The notes under the pieces were generated by a model that saw only the letters and a list, made by a program, of their open reading frames with translations, ran no database searches and was not told the DNA's origin. A stretch of 64,000 bases of DNA from Aquibacillus kalidii (lineage in GTDB: Bacteria > Bacillota > Bacilli > Bacillales > Amphibacillaceae): positions 1 to 64,000 of the forward strand of contig NZ_JACLZI010000046.1 in assembly GCF_014280935.1 (NCBI RefSeq). The letters are read 5' to 3'. This document shows, in pieces, positions 1 to 8,997 of the stretch. Each line of letters starts with the position of its first letter. Positions within the stretch are counted from its first letter, which is position 1. A program made the translations under genes and the position numbers.

Positions 1-116
1 TCTAGTAGCAATAGCGAAGAGGTCACACCTGTTCCCATGCCGAACACAGTAGTTAAGCTCTTCAGCGCCCATGGTAGTTGGGGCTTTGCCCCTGCAAGAG
101 TAGGACGCCGCTAGGC
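1..116 (+). rRNA. rrf: 5S ribosomal RNA (5' end at or just before the window edge)
   Basis: The first 116 bases match the conserved Firmicute 5S rRNA pattern: GCGAAGAGGTCACACC near the 5' end, GTTCCCATGCCGAACAC and TTAAGCTCTTCAGCGCC in the middle, and GAGTAGGACGCCGC near the 3' end. The first one or two bases may lie outside the window. It is the last gene of an rRNA operon, since a terminator follows directly and no tRNA follows. Confidence 0.96.
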
Positions 117-120
117 AATT

Positions 121-160
121 AAAATACCCAAGAAGCATCAATGCTTCTTGGGTATTTTTG
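121..160 (+). terminator. Terminator of the rRNA operon
   Basis: An 18-bp near-perfect inverted repeat (AATACCCAAGAAGCAT and its complement) with a 1-2 base loop runs into a T-rich tract. It sits a few bases after the 5S gene and is a strong intrinsic terminator. Confidence 0.92.
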
Positions 161-442
161 TTTTAAAAGAATAAAAAATGTGTGAAAAATAGTCAGGACA
201 AATTTGATACCGAAAAAGTATAATTTAGTGACTTTGTTCTAAATCATTAATTTGTGTATTCTTTAAAGAGTAAGGAGACAACATTAAATTAATGAAAATC
301 AGATTGTATTTGACTTAACTTTATGTGTATATAATCATTTAAGATCCTTAATTATTCATATAGAGTTTTTGTATCCTGAAATTATGGCTTAACAAAGTTT
401 TGTGTTTAAGGATATAGTTTAAATGGAACAAGCCCTGTATAT
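161..442. other. Non-coding stretch with a possible promoter but no gene
   Basis: No credible ORF is present; the only reading frame behind a good AAGGAG (272-277) is 8 codons from 292. A sigma-A-like AGGACA (195-200), 18-base spacer and TATAAT (219-224) point rightward, and the next strong signal is the terminator at 443-486. A short untranslated transcript is possible but unproven. Confidence 0.35.
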
Positions 443-486
443 CTAAAAAAGCATCATGCTGCAATGCAAGTTCGATGCTTTTTTAG
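443..486. terminator. Bidirectional intrinsic terminator
   Basis: The arms CTAAAAAAGCATC (443-455) and its exact complement (474-486) flank an 18-base loop and give A/T tracts on both sides. It would end the minus-strand flavoprotein gene that stops at 552, and also any rightward transcript from the preceding stretch. Confidence 0.75.
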
Positions 487-551
487 AAGTTTAAATGTAA
501 TTGGGGTAAGTGTCCAATCATATTACCACATTATTAAATCGATAAATCGAT

Positions 552-1817
552 TTAAGCTAAGGATTCCCATGCAGCATTCATGCCTGCTACTCTCCCTGTA
601 ACCATTGCAGAAGTAATATTATACCCACCAGTATAACCGTGAATATCTAATATTTCGCCACAAAAGTACAGCCCATTCATAAATTTTGATTGCATAGTAT
701 TAGGGATTACCTCTTTAGTCGACACACCTCCACCTGTTACAAAAGCTTTCTCTATAGGTTGACTCCCATTTACAAGAAATTTAAAGTGTTTAAAATCATG
801 AACAAGATTCCGAATCTTTTCCCGGGAAATATTTGCAGTCTTTTCATCATCTATGTCGTTTTTTGTTAAAAGAAAATCTAAATATCTTTCAGGAACTATT
901 CCTTTGAAAATATTTTTGACATTTTTCTTTGGATTTTCATCCATTATTTTTATGTACTTATTATATAGTTCTTGATCATTTTCTGATGGGAGGCTGTCAA
1001 TTTCCATTGTAACTTGTTTATTACCTTTCATTAATTCCTTCACAACGAATTGTGAACACCGGAGTACTGCAGGACCGGAAACCCCGAAATGGGTAAAAAG
1101 CATGTCCATTTTATGAGTGACGATCACCTTATTTTTATTATTTAAAACAGATAGTGCAACATCTCTAAGCGCTAACCCTTGTAGACTTTTAGTTTTTATA
1201 AAACTCTCATTGGATAACAAAGGTACTTCTGTTGGATACAAATCAGTTATTATATGCCCAGCTTTCTTTGCCCATGCATATCCGTCACCAGTACTACCTG
1301 TGTAAGGAACAGCCTTTCCTCCTACTGCTAAAATAACTGTTTTTGTCTCAATCTTCTTCTTAGATTTTAAAATAATAAAGTGAGATTCTGTTCCATAATC
1401 AATAGCCTCTACAGGTGTATCAGTCATAATTGTTACACCTAGTTCATCTAATTTATTTAATAACGCATTTACAACGCTTTTAGCCGAGTTACTAACAGGA
1501 AACATTCTACCATGATCCTCTTCCTTTAAAGCAACGCCTAGTCCTTCAAAGAAATCAATAATATCGTAATTATTAAAGATAGAAAATGCACTATATAAAA
1601 ACCTTCCATTACCTGGGATATGCTTAATGACTTCATCCTGAGGTAATCTATTTGTTACATTACAACGACCACCTCCAGATATAGCAAGCTTTTTTCCGAG
1701 TTTATTGCCTTTGTCTATTAAAAGGGTCTTGGCACCATTTTCTGCTGCTGCTATTGCTGCCATTAAACCGGACGGGCCACCCCCTAGTACAGTAACTTGA
1801 TATGTCAATTGTTTCAT
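552..1817 (-). CDS. BaiN/RdsA-family FAD-dependent oxidoreductase (HI0933-like, YtfP)
   Basis: A 421-residue flavoprotein of the HI0933/YtfP family. The N-terminal dinucleotide-binding loop GGGPSG is at residues 12-17. The family signature [10 protein letters not shown] (47-56) is present, as is the C-terminal block with TGGGVS and [20 protein letters not shown] that closes the FAD site. Length is normal for the family. The physiological substrate is not established for most members; BaiN of Clostridium reduces bile-acid intermediates, but that role should not be transferred here. The gene is monocistronic on the minus strand, divergent from ytgP, and ends at a bidirectional terminator. Start is the ATG preceded by AAAGGAT. 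Confidence 0.9.
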   Translation of the reverse strand: MKQLTYQVTVLGGGPSGLMAAIAAAENGAKTLLIDKGNKLGKKLAISGGGRCNVTNRLPQDEVIKHIPGNGRFLYSAFSIFNNYDIIDFFEGLGVALKEEDHGRMFPVSNSAKSVVNALLNKLDELGVTIMTDTPVEAIDYGTESHFIILKSKKKIETKTVILAVGGKAVPYTGSTGDGYAWAKKAGHIITDLYPTEVPLLSNESFIKTKSLQGLALRDVALSVLNNKNKVIVTHKMDMLFTHFGVSGPAVLRCSQFVVKELMKGNKQVTMEIDSLPSENDQELYNKYIKIMDENPKKNVKNIFKGIVPERYLDFLLTKNDIDDEKTANISREKIRNLVHDFKHFKFLVNGSQPIEKAFVTGGGVSTKEVIPNTMQSKFMNGLYFCGEILDIHGYTGGYNITSAMVTGRVAGMNAAWESLA

Positions 1818-2097
1818 CCTTTCCTTAAAGAGGATAACCTTTTATGAATATTATTACCTATAATAATCTAGTGAATTCCTTGTTAACTGTTTAATCTTAG
1901 CATATTAGCAATGTAATGATAATTAATTTTTAAAAAATGGTGTCAATAGAGGGAAAGGTTTAAATAGAATGAACGTTTTATTTTCAATAAATTCCAATAA
2001 ATCACATAAAATGACAATTTTATTATACAAATTTAACCTTAGTCATTCAATTATGATAAAATAGATATGTTCGATTATTTTAATGGATTAAGGTGAA

Positions 2098-3729
2098 ATG
2101 ATGGCATCAAATATATTACGTGGAACATTGCTCTTAACAGCAGCAACGTTCATATCAAAGTTTTTAGGTATGATTTATACCATTCCGTTTTATGAACTAG
2201 TTAAGGAAGATGGTGGGGCACTGTATGTACACGCATATACTCCTTATAATATATTAATTAGTATATCTACTGTCGGTGTACCACTTGCAGTTTCGAAATT
2301 TGTGTCTAAGTATAATGCCTTAGGGGACTATTATACTGGACGGAGAATGTTTAAAGCTGGAATGAGTTTAATGATTGTCACTGGAATACTGGCTTTTGCA
2401 ATTCTATATATAGGAGCTGATTTTTTAGCAAATATAGCGTCAGTTTCAGATAAGCATGGTAATAATGTAGAAGATATTGCGATGGTAATTCGAATGGTGA
2501 GTTTTGCATTAATCATCATTCCTTCAATGAGTATTGTAAGAGGCTTCTTTCAAGGGTATGGATCGATGGGGCCAACAGCAGTTTCCCAAGTTATTGAACA
2601 GATTGCTAGGATATTATTCTTGCTTGTGGGGGCATATGTAACAATACACGTTTTTAATGGCACAGTTCCACAAGCGGTAGGATTTGCTACCTTTGCTGCT
2701 TTTATAGGAGGTATCGTATCTTTTATTTCACTTGGTATTTTTTGGAGAAAAAGAAAGCCGTATCTTGATAAACAACTTGCCATGCAAAAAGAAACATTTG
2801 ATATACCTTTAATTGATTTATATAAGGAGTTATTTCGGTACGCAGGTCCATTTGTATTGGTAGGAATTGCAACGCCTCTATATCAGGAAATTGATGTATT
2901 GACTATAGAGAGAGCCATGAATGCAGTTGGATTAGGTGAGAATGTAAATACAGTTCAATCTAATATTACGATGTATGGTCATAAATTAGTTATTATTCCA
3001 GTAACTGTCGCCACAGGGTTAGCTCTAGCCATAATACCGTCTCTGACAAAAGCTTTCACAGACCGAAATAGAGAATTAATATTTCATCAAATTAATCAAT
3101 CTTTGCAAATTGTTATGTTATTAATTTTACCAGCAGTAGTAGGTATGTCCTTGTTAGGATTTGAAGTATATGGAACCTTTTATGGGATTAACGATAATTT
3201 ACCTTTAAATGGAAAATTGCTTAGCTGGTATGCACCTGTAGCATTATTATTTGGACTATTTACTGTTAGCTCATCCATTTTGCAAGGAATAAACGAGCAA
3301 CGATATGCTTTGGTAAGTTTAACAGCAGGTTTATTATTAAAAGTGCTTTTAAATGTCCCGCTCATCCATTTGTTTGGAGGAATAGGAGCGGTTTTAGGCA
3401 CAATGATCGCTGTTGCTACAGCAGTAATATTAAACTTATTCAAGATTAGAAGAGCGATTAATTTCCCGTTCAAGCAATTTATTAAAAGGTCAATGTTAAT
3501 TGCTATCTTTACAGTAATTATGGCTATAACAGTTCTGCTTACTAAGTGGTTATTAGGGACTTTTATAAACTATACAGACAATCGCTTGCAAATGCTATTT
3601 GTCATGACTGTTAGCATTATTGTAGGAGCATCTGTTTACCTTTGGTTAAGCTATGAATCAACTCTTCTAGAAAGGGTATTAGGGAATCGTGTAAGAATCA
3701 TTGACAAAGTGTTTAGAAGAAAAAAATAA
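2098..3729 (+). CDS. murJ: Lipid II flippase, MurJ/SpoVB-type (YtgP)
   Basis: A 543-residue integral membrane protein of the polysaccharide-transport/MOP family with about 14 hydrophobic segments. The N-terminal pattern (TLLLTAATFISKFLGMIYTIPFY) and overall length match B. subtilis YtgP, which flips lipid-linked peptidoglycan precursor across the membrane. SpoVB is the close paralogue, so a sporulation-specific role cannot be excluded from sequence alone. An AAGGTGAA ribosome site precedes two adjacent ATG codons (2098, 2101). The stop lies 15 bases from the following pseudouridine synthase, so the two are probably co-transcribed, as in B. subtilis (ytgP-ytzG). Confidence 0.9.
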   Translation: MMASNILRGTLLLTAATFISKFLGMIYTIPFYELVKEDGGALYVHAYTPYNILISISTVGVPLAVSKFVSKYNALGDYYTGRRMFKAGMSLMIVTGILAFAILYIGADFLANIASVSDKHGNNVEDIAMVIRMVSFALIIIPSMSIVRGFFQGYGSMGPTAVSQVIEQIARILFLLVGAYVTIHVFNGTVPQAVGFATFAAFIGGIVSFISLGIFWRKRKPYLDKQLAMQKETFDIPLIDLYKELFRYAGPFVLVGIATPLYQEIDVLTIERAMNAVGLGENVNTVQSNITMYGHKLVIIPVTVATGLALAIIPSLTKAFTDRNRELIFHQINQSLQIVMLLILPAVVGMSLLGFEVYGTFYGINDNLPLNGKLLSWYAPVALLFGLFTVSSSILQGINEQRYALVSLTAGLLLKVLLNVPLIHLFGGIGAVLGTMIAVATAVILNLFKIRRAINFPFKQFIKRSMLIAIFTVIMAITVLLTKWLLGTFINYTDNRLQMLFVMTVSIIVGASVYLWLSYESTLLERVLGNRVRIIDKVFRRKK

Positions 3730-3744
3730 GGAGTTATTTCAAAA

Positions 3745-4467
3745 ATGCGCATCGATAAATTGCTAGCCAACATGGGGTTTGGTAGTCGAAAAGAAGTAAA
3801 AAGCCTTTTAAAAAAGGGTGTAGTAAAGCGTAATGAAGAAGTTATAAAGAATAGTAGTACCCATGTTGATCCGGCTAATGAGATTATAAAGGTAATGGAT
3901 GAGGTCCTTGAATATAGGGAGCATATCTACCTTATGATGAATAAGCCTCCTGGGGTTGTTTCTGCAACGGAAGACAATAGAGATGAAACAGTTATTGACC
4001 TTCTTGAACCTGAAGATGTTGTGATGGAGCCATTTCCTGTTGGGAGATTGGATAAAGATACTGAGGGCTTGTTACTTATAACAAATGATGGAAAGTTAGC
4101 ACATCAATTGCTCTCTCCTAAGAAAAATGTAGGGAAAACTTATTACGCTAAAATAGAAGGTAGAGTAACGGAAGAAGATGTTGAAAAGTTTAAACTGGGC
4201 GTTACATTGGATGATGGTTATGAAACTAAACCGGGTGATTTATGTATTCTAAATCGAGGGGAAATCTCGGAAATTGAGTTAACAATTACGGAAGGTAAAT
4301 TTCATCAAGTTAAGCGCATGTTTGAAGCAGTTGACAAAAAGGTGATTTATTTGAAAAGGCTGTCTATGGGGACACTGGTGTTGGATGAGGATCTGGAATT
4401 GGGCCAATACCGTGAATTAACAGATGAAGAGTATCAGTATCTGATATCTATTACCAATCAACCCTAA
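3745..4467 (+). CDS. 16S rRNA pseudouridine synthase, RsuA/RluB family (YtzG)
   Basis: A 240-residue enzyme with an N-terminal S4 RNA-binding domain (about residues 1-60) followed by the pseudouridine synthase fold. The catalytic motif GRLDKDTEG places the active-site aspartate at D103. The KxxHQVKRMF block near residue 190 is typical of the RsuA subgroup, which modifies the small-subunit rRNA. Its length and position after ytgP match B. subtilis YtzG. The ribosome site AAGGAG is 9 bases upstream of the ATG. A terminator follows. The exact target uridine is inferred from the subgroup. Confidence 0.9.
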   Translation: MRIDKLLANMGFGSRKEVKSLLKKGVVKRNEEVIKNSSTHVDPANEIIKVMDEVLEYREHIYLMMNKPPGVVSATEDNRDETVIDLLEPEDVVMEPFPVGRLDKDTEGLLLITNDGKLAHQLLSPKKNVGKTYYAKIEGRVTEEDVEKFKLGVTLDDGYETKPGDLCILNRGEISEIELTITEGKFHQVKRMFEAVDKKVIYLKRLSMGTLVLDEDLELGQYRELTDEEYQYLISITNQP

Positions 4468-4477
4468 TTAATAAAAT

Positions 4478-4507
4478 AAAAAGGCTGACCAAATGGCCAG
4501 CCTTTTT
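4478..4507. terminator. Bidirectional terminator between convergent ytzG and ytzE
   Basis: AAAAAGGCTG and CAGCCTTTTT flank a small imperfect inner stem. The hairpin lies between genes facing each other and has A/T tracts on both sides. Confidence 0.85.
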
Positions 4508-4531
4508 CGATAAAATTCATTTATTGTTTGT

Positions 4532-4750
4532 TTACGATATCTTGACTTTCTTTTCAGTGATTCTCCATCTTCCCCGGTTTGGACTTACGACTAGTCCATT
4601 ATGCTCTAAGACATTAAGATCTCTTTGAACCGTTCGATCGGTTATCCCAAATTCTTCAGCGATTTGACTTGTCGAGACAGGACCATTATCTCTAATAAAT
4701 AGATAGACAGCCTTTACTCGATTCAGCATACGGGTTGTAGATTGATTCAA
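4532..4750 (-). CDS. Small DeoR-type HTH regulator (YtzE-like)
   Basis: A 72-residue protein consisting almost only of a DeoR-family winged helix-turn-helix: the recognition region reads STSQIAEEFGITDRTVQRDL (residues 22-41), followed by the wing. It has no effector-binding domain. Length and position match B. subtilis YtzE. The ATG at 4750 follows an AAGGAG site. It is monocistronic, convergent with ytzG and divergent from the K+ channel gene. The target is unknown. Confidence 0.85.
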   Translation of the reverse strand: MNQSTTRMLNRVKAVYLFIRDNGPVSTSQIAEEFGITDRTVQRDLNVLEHNGLVVSPNRGRWRITEKKVKIS

Positions 4751-4904
4751 AAAACCACTCCTTAATGTTATTCATTAGACATGTGGTGATCGTAAACCTA
4801 GCAGTTAATTTAATTTTACACCTTTTTGTTTAATTAGGCTAGGTCTACAAATAACTTTACAGATAATTCATTTAATTTATATTTATTATAGAGGAGGGAC
4901 AACT

Positions 4905-5924
4905 ATGTATGTAATTAGGGTATTAATCAAAAAAGCTATAAAAATTCAAAACTATTTACTTTTCGTTTCGAGTTTATTTCTTGTATTATTTGCTTCCTTT
5001 TTAATATTTCAGGTTGAAAAAGAATCATTTCCTAGTTTTTTTGATGGTTTCTGGTGGGTAATGACCACGGTTACTACGGTAGGGTACGGTGATTATTATC
5101 CTGTAACAGTTGCGGGTAGGATAATCGCATTATTCCTTTATATCTTTGGGATTGGCCTCATTGGTGTAGTGATTGGAAAAGTGGTTGACGGATTAGCAAG
5201 TTATCGTATAAAAAGGGAGGAAGGTGATATTATGTTTAAAGGGGAAAAACATTATATTATTATCGGGTGGTCTCATAAAGCCAAATTCTCAATTAAAGAA
5301 ATGTTGGATACGGATCAATCAATAGAAATTGTGATTATTGATGACTTGGATAAGGCACCAATGCTTGAGGAAAATATTTACTATATTAGAGGAAATGCAT
5401 CTGATCGAGACACCTTACAAAAGGCAAATATAACCAATGCAAAAGCAGTACTAGTTTTTGCAGATGAAAAGATTTTGGATGATCAATTAGCCGACGGAAA
5501 AACGCTACTCATCGCATCTGCAATTGAGTCAGTCGCCCCAAATGTACATACTATTGTAGAAGTAATGGAAGAAAGCCATATTAAAAACTTTGAATATATG
5601 AAAGTGGATGAATTTATTATTTCTCATGAAACTATTTCTTCCTTGTTTGTTCGTTCTGCTTTCAGGAAAGGTATTTCTAGTGTTTATTCTCAATTACTTC
5701 GCAGATCTCATGGTGATGATTTATACCATATACCTTTATCTCCAAGTTGGAAAACATACAGGGATGCATTTGAATATCTATTAGAACACGGGGCTACCTT
5801 AGTTAGCGATCGAGACAATCTTAGTATAAATAGAATGCTAGATAATACATTGTCTAAAGAAGCTGAATTATATGTTATTTGTGACAAGGAAACGTATGAT
5901 CGTTTACTTTTAGTCAATAAGTAA
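4905..5924 (+). CDS. Potassium channel with RCK/TrkA-N domain (YugO-like)
   Basis: A 339-residue two-transmembrane K+ channel subunit. The first membrane helix spans about residues 17-36, then comes the pore loop with selectivity filter TVGYGD (58-63) and the second helix (about 72-92). A cytoplasmic Rossmann-type RCK domain (from about residue 115, HYIIIGWS) and a smaller C-terminal domain follow. This is the MthK/YugO architecture: K+ efflux gated by a ligand at the RCK ring. The Rossmann loop is GWSHKAKFS rather than the canonical GxGxxG, so the nucleotide-binding mode may differ. RBS GAGGAGGG precedes the ATG. Ligand is unknown. Confidence 0.88.
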   Translation: MYVIRVLIKKAIKIQNYLLFVSSLFLVLFASFLIFQVEKESFPSFFDGFWWVMTTVTTVGYGDYYPVTVAGRIIALFLYIFGIGLIGVVIGKVVDGLASYRIKREEGDIMFKGEKHYIIIGWSHKAKFSIKEMLDTDQSIEIVIIDDLDKAPMLEENIYYIRGNASDRDTLQKANITNAKAVLVFADEKILDDQLADGKTLLIASAIESVAPNVHTIVEVMEESHIKNFEYMKVDEFIISHETISSLFVRSAFRKGISSVYSQLLRRSHGDDLYHIPLSPSWKTYRDAFEYLLEHGATLVSDRDNLSINRMLDNTLSKEAELYVICDKETYDRLLLVNK

Positions 5925-5983
5925 TATATTGTGTTAAAATGTACAAAATAAGTGGACATATACGTTCTAGGAGGTTTTTTAGA

Positions 5984-6550
5984 ATGGGACAAAATCCACA
6001 TTACTTTATTGCTATACCAATGAATCCTACTGTAAATGACTGGTTAAAGGATGCACAACAAAAGATAAAGCAAAGTAATCATATTACCTATAAAAGTTGG
6101 ACACATCCAGACGATCTTCATATTACATTAAAGTTTTTCGGGGCTGTTTCTGCTGATAAAATAGAAATCTTAATGAAAGAGCTGGAAAAACTTAGTGTTC
6201 CAAATTCTTTCAAGATAACCATTGGAAAGCTAGGGACTTTTGGAAAAGTGAATCAACCACGTGTATTATGGGCTGGTGTAGAGAAAACTGATGTCTTGCA
6301 ACAGTTGTATAATTCAATCGAAACCCTTGGTAAAGCTGTTGGTTTTCCTAAAGAAAATAGGCCGTACCGCCCACATATAACCATTGCTAAAAAATGGAGT
6401 GGTGCACAAATTACTGAAGTAGATTATGATAAATTAATCTCTTCATTCTCAGATGAAAGAACGATAACAATTAATCATTTTGTGTTATATCAAATTCATC
6501 CACAGCGATCGCCGAAATATGAAGTAATCAAGAAAATAGATTTAAAATGA
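5984..6550 (+). CDS. thpR: RNA 2',3'-cyclic phosphodiesterase, 2H family (ThpR/YtlP)
   Basis: A 188-residue 2H phosphoesterase. The two catalytic HxT motifs are clear: HITL at residues 46-49 and HITI at 131-134. The family (formerly 2'-5' RNA ligase/LigT) hydrolyses 2',3'-cyclic phosphate RNA ends. The upstream in-frame ATG (5939) is rejected because AGGAGG (5969-5974) stands 9 bases from the ATG at 5984, and the resulting N-terminus (NPHYFIAIPMN) fits the family. It is followed after 9 bases by a YtlQ-like gene, as in B. subtilis ytlPQ. Confidence 0.92.
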   Translation: MGQNPHYFIAIPMNPTVNDWLKDAQQKIKQSNHITYKSWTHPDDLHITLKFFGAVSADKIEILMKELEKLSVPNSFKITIGKLGTFGKVNQPRVLWAGVEKTDVLQQLYNSIETLGKAVGFPKENRPYRPHITIAKKWSGAQITEVDYDKLISSFSDERTITINHFVLYQIHPQRSPKYEVIKKIDLK

Positions 6551-6559
6551 GGTAAACGT

Positions 6560-7492
6560 ATGGCGCAATTAATTAAGCTTCAAGACTATATTTCACGGTA
6601 TGAAAAGGATACTTTTCATTATCCAGGTCAATTCACACGCTTAAAGGGACAAAACTGGAAAAAGTTAGTGCAAACTTGGGAAGAACAAATGGAAGAGAGT
6701 GCACAATTTGATCAGAAACCCGAGGAAGAAGTAAACCACTTCAAAGGTTGGTCAAAGTTTTTTAAGCGTAAAGACGAAATGGATCGTGAAGAAACAGACC
6801 AAGATGAACAAAACATGGAGTTCCTTCCAGAATCTAAAGATGATTTAAAGCAATACTTTTTAGACACCTTATTGCCATTTCAACTAAAATGGGCATCAAC
6901 AACAATAAGTGAAATGTCCTTTATTGATCAATATTACCATCAAGATTTTTCTTTAAAATACTTTCTACAAAGGTTTCCTGACACCTATTTATTAATGTAT
7001 TATCCTATCTTGAAATTGAAAAATGGTCCACTCGAAGGGGATATTATTTTAATTAGCCCTGTTGGGATCGAAATCATAAAGTTTGTGGAAATGGACTCTA
7101 GGAAAACAATTATAGCTGGTGATGATCGGACCTGGTATTCGGAAGAGAATCAGGTACAAACTAGATTGCTTAGCCCTCTATTATCTTTAAAGAGAACCGA
7201 AAAAGTAATTAAAAGCATTTTAAGCAAATACGATATAGAATTTCCTATTGAAAAAGTAGTATTATCTCGCACGAATACCATTGAGTATAACCTTGTACCA
7301 TATAGAACTAATTATGTTGGCAAGGAGCAACATGAGCAGTGGTTGACGCAAAAAAGGAACTTGGTATCGCCATTAAAACATCGTCAATTAAAAGTTGCTG
7401 AATTACTTTTGAATCACTGTTACACAAATGCTTATAAACGCCCAGAATGGGAAGAAGAAACGGACGCCGAAGATGAAGATATGCTTGAATAA
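6560..7492 (+). CDS. Conserved protein, YtlQ-like; possible NERD-type nuclease-related domain
   Basis: A 310-residue soluble protein that follows thpR by 9 bases and is probably co-translated, matching the position of B. subtilis ytlQ. Residues 70-100 are highly charged and low in complexity (many D, E and K). The central region has alternating beta and alpha character with the pattern GDIILISPVGIEIIKFVEMDS, reminiscent of the nuclease-related NERD core (a strand with D, then E and K). This suggests, but does not prove, a restriction-endonuclease-like fold. The C-terminus is acidic. No experimentally established function is known to me. Confidence 0.7.
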   Translation: MAQLIKLQDYISRYEKDTFHYPGQFTRLKGQNWKKLVQTWEEQMEESAQFDQKPEEEVNHFKGWSKFFKRKDEMDREETDQDEQNMEFLPESKDDLKQYFLDTLLPFQLKWASTTISEMSFIDQYYHQDFSLKYFLQRFPDTYLLMYYPILKLKNGPLEGDIILISPVGIEIIKFVEMDSRKTIIAGDDRTWYSEENQVQTRLLSPLLSLKRTEKVIKSILSKYDIEFPIEKVVLSRTNTIEYNLVPYRTNYVGKEQHEQWLTQKRNLVSPLKHRQLKVAELLLNHCYTNAYKRPEWEEETDAEDEDMLE

Positions 7493-7663
7493 AATAGTTT
7501 TTATATCCGTTACAATTTAAATAGATTTTCTTTTATATATAATTTATTTAATTTTTCTCTTGATATTTGTACCTAAAATAAGTTAATCTATTATTATTCT
7601 TCTAAAAAATGACTAGTGATCTTTAGATACTATAAATGTACAGATTTCACTAGATAACGGTAA

Positions 7664-7690
7664 CCGAGTATCTATGTATGATAGACTCGG
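7664..7690 (+). terminator. Weak hairpin after the ytlQ-like gene
   Basis: CCGAGT-a-t-CTA pairs with TAGACTCGG around a short loop and is followed by AATTTTATG. The T tract is poor, so this may be a weak terminator or an mRNA 5' structure of the following gene. Confidence 0.35.
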
Positions 7691-7734
7691 AATTTTATGA
7701 TTTATAAGATTTTGAGGAATGGAGGATGATAGCA

Positions 7735-8532
7735 TTGGAACATGTTCTAGGAAAAGAATGGACGATTACACCAGCTGGTGGCTCTACTGGAGCTGCATTT
7801 TACGCACAAAGTGATACTAAACGTTTATTCTTAAAAAGAAATTCTTCACCGTTTTTGGCTGTTTTATCTGCCCAAGGAATTGTCCCAAAATTGGTTTGGA
7901 CTAAGAGACTTGAAAACGGTGATGTCGTAACAGCGCAACAATGGCTAGACGGCAAAGAATTAAATCCAGAAGAAATGCAGCATCCTAAAGTTGCGAAACT
8001 TTTAAGTAAGATACATCATTCCTCAGAATTATTAGATATGCTGTTGCGAATAGGAAAAAAACCGCTAAGACCTGATGAAGTTCTTTTTAAGGTTAAAAAT
8101 AAGGTTAGGTTCAATGAAGGAACAGCTGCGCAGATAGAAGTACTTCAAGCGATTAGATATTTGGAGAGAATGCTGCCGTATGTTTATGTGGAAAAGCAAG
8201 TTGTCTGTCATTGTGATATGAACCATAATAACTGGCTACTTTCCCAAACTGGACAATTATATCTTATTGACTGGGACAGTGCTAAAGTAGGGGATCCAGC
8301 AGTAGATATTGGCATGGTCCTACATTCGTATATTCCAGAAGAAGAATGGGATAATTGGCTGGAAAGTTATGGAATTGTTAGAGATGACAACTTGATGTTA
8401 AGAATGATTTGGTATTTATTAATAAATGAAATCAATTATTATATGTGGCACCAAAAAAGGTTAGAAGTAAAAGAAGCCGCTCAACGACTTCAACAATTGA
8501 AACGGCTTCTAAATCGGGTTACAGCTTATTGA
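7735..8532 (+). CDS. Aminoglycoside-phosphotransferase-fold kinase (YtmP)
   Basis: A protein of about 265 residues with the APH/choline kinase fold. The catalytic loop HCDMNHNNW (residues 159-167 from the chosen start) and the metal-binding IDWDSA (178-183) are intact, so it should be an active small-molecule kinase; the substrate is unknown. The ATG at 7726 directly abuts GGAGG (7721-7725), so the TTG at 7735, 9 bases further on, is the better start. It corresponds to B. subtilis ytmP beside ytzH and trmB. Its 3' end overlaps the convergent ytzH by 7 bases. Confidence 0.85.
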   Translation: MEHVLGKEWTITPAGGSTGAAFYAQSDTKRLFLKRNSSPFLAVLSAQGIVPKLVWTKRLENGDVVTAQQWLDGKELNPEEMQHPKVAKLLSKIHHSSELLDMLLRIGKKPLRPDEVLFKVKNKVRFNEGTAAQIEVLQAIRYLERMLPYVYVEKQVVCHCDMNHNNWLLSQTGQLYLIDWDSAKVGDPAVDIGMVLHSYIPEEEWDNWLESYGIVRDDNLMLRMIWYLLINEINYYMWHQKRLEVKEAAQRLQQLKRLLNRVTAY

Positions 8533-8804
8533 TATTCAATAGCATTAACCCAATTTTGTAAATTGCTCTGGTTTGTGTTTATATGTTCATTAAGATTCTG
8601 TGCAATCTCACCTTGTCTTCCGTAATTATAAATTTCAGGAAGTAGTTGCAATAATTCCTGGCTTTCAATGGAATTATTAGCCATCATGGATTGTACAAGT
8701 CGCTTAATCTGTTGACATTCTGAAACACTTCCACAGCAATCTTCTGATTGCTCACTCAATAAATCAGACAGAAGACTTAATTGGTTGTTGACATCTAATG
8801 ACAT
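8526..8804 (-). CDS. YtzH-like protein
   Basis: A 92-residue soluble, mostly helical protein with a CxxC-free but cysteine-bearing centre (DCCGSVSECQQ). Length and position beside ytmP and trmB equal those of B. subtilis YtzH, whose function is unknown to me. A GTG-started extension to 8819 is possible, but AAAGGTGGG is spaced correctly only for the ATG at 8804. The gene is convergent with ytmP, and the stop codons interlock with a 7-base overlap. Confidence 0.82.
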   Translation of the reverse strand: MSLDVNNQLSLLSDLLSEQSEDCCGSVSECQQIKRLVQSMMANNSIESQELLQLLPEIYNYGRQGEIAQNLNEHINTNQSNLQNWVNAIEYQ

Positions 8805-8857
8805 GAAAAAAACACCCACCTTTAATGCTATTTTTTACTTTTTACTTCGAATTATAC

Positions 8858-8895
8858 AAAAAGGGATGAGTAATTATTTACTCGTCCCTTTTTTA
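8858..8895. terminator. Strong hairpin between divergent ytzH and trmB
   Basis: AAAAAGGGATGAGTAA pairs with TTACTCGTCCCTTTTTT, with one G-T wobble and a short TTAT-type loop; T tracts lie on both strands. It looks like an intrinsic terminator but lies upstream of both flanking genes, so it may insulate them or act as a leader attenuator rather than end either gene. Confidence 0.6.
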
Positions 8896-8997
8896 AATAA
8901 TTTTAGATTATCTTCGCTTTACTAATGGACTTGCACTATTGCAAACAATCATGGTACTGTTTAAACGGTATAATAAAACTGAAGGAGAGCAAAAGAG

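Noticed and set aside
487-510. Sigma-B-like GTTTAA ... GGGTAA near 490-506
   Set aside because: The spacer is only about 9 bases and no gene follows in that direction.
1117-1305. 62-codon plus-strand ORF inside the flavoprotein gene
   Set aside because: Shadow of the minus-strand BaiN-like gene, no ribosome site, no family resemblance.
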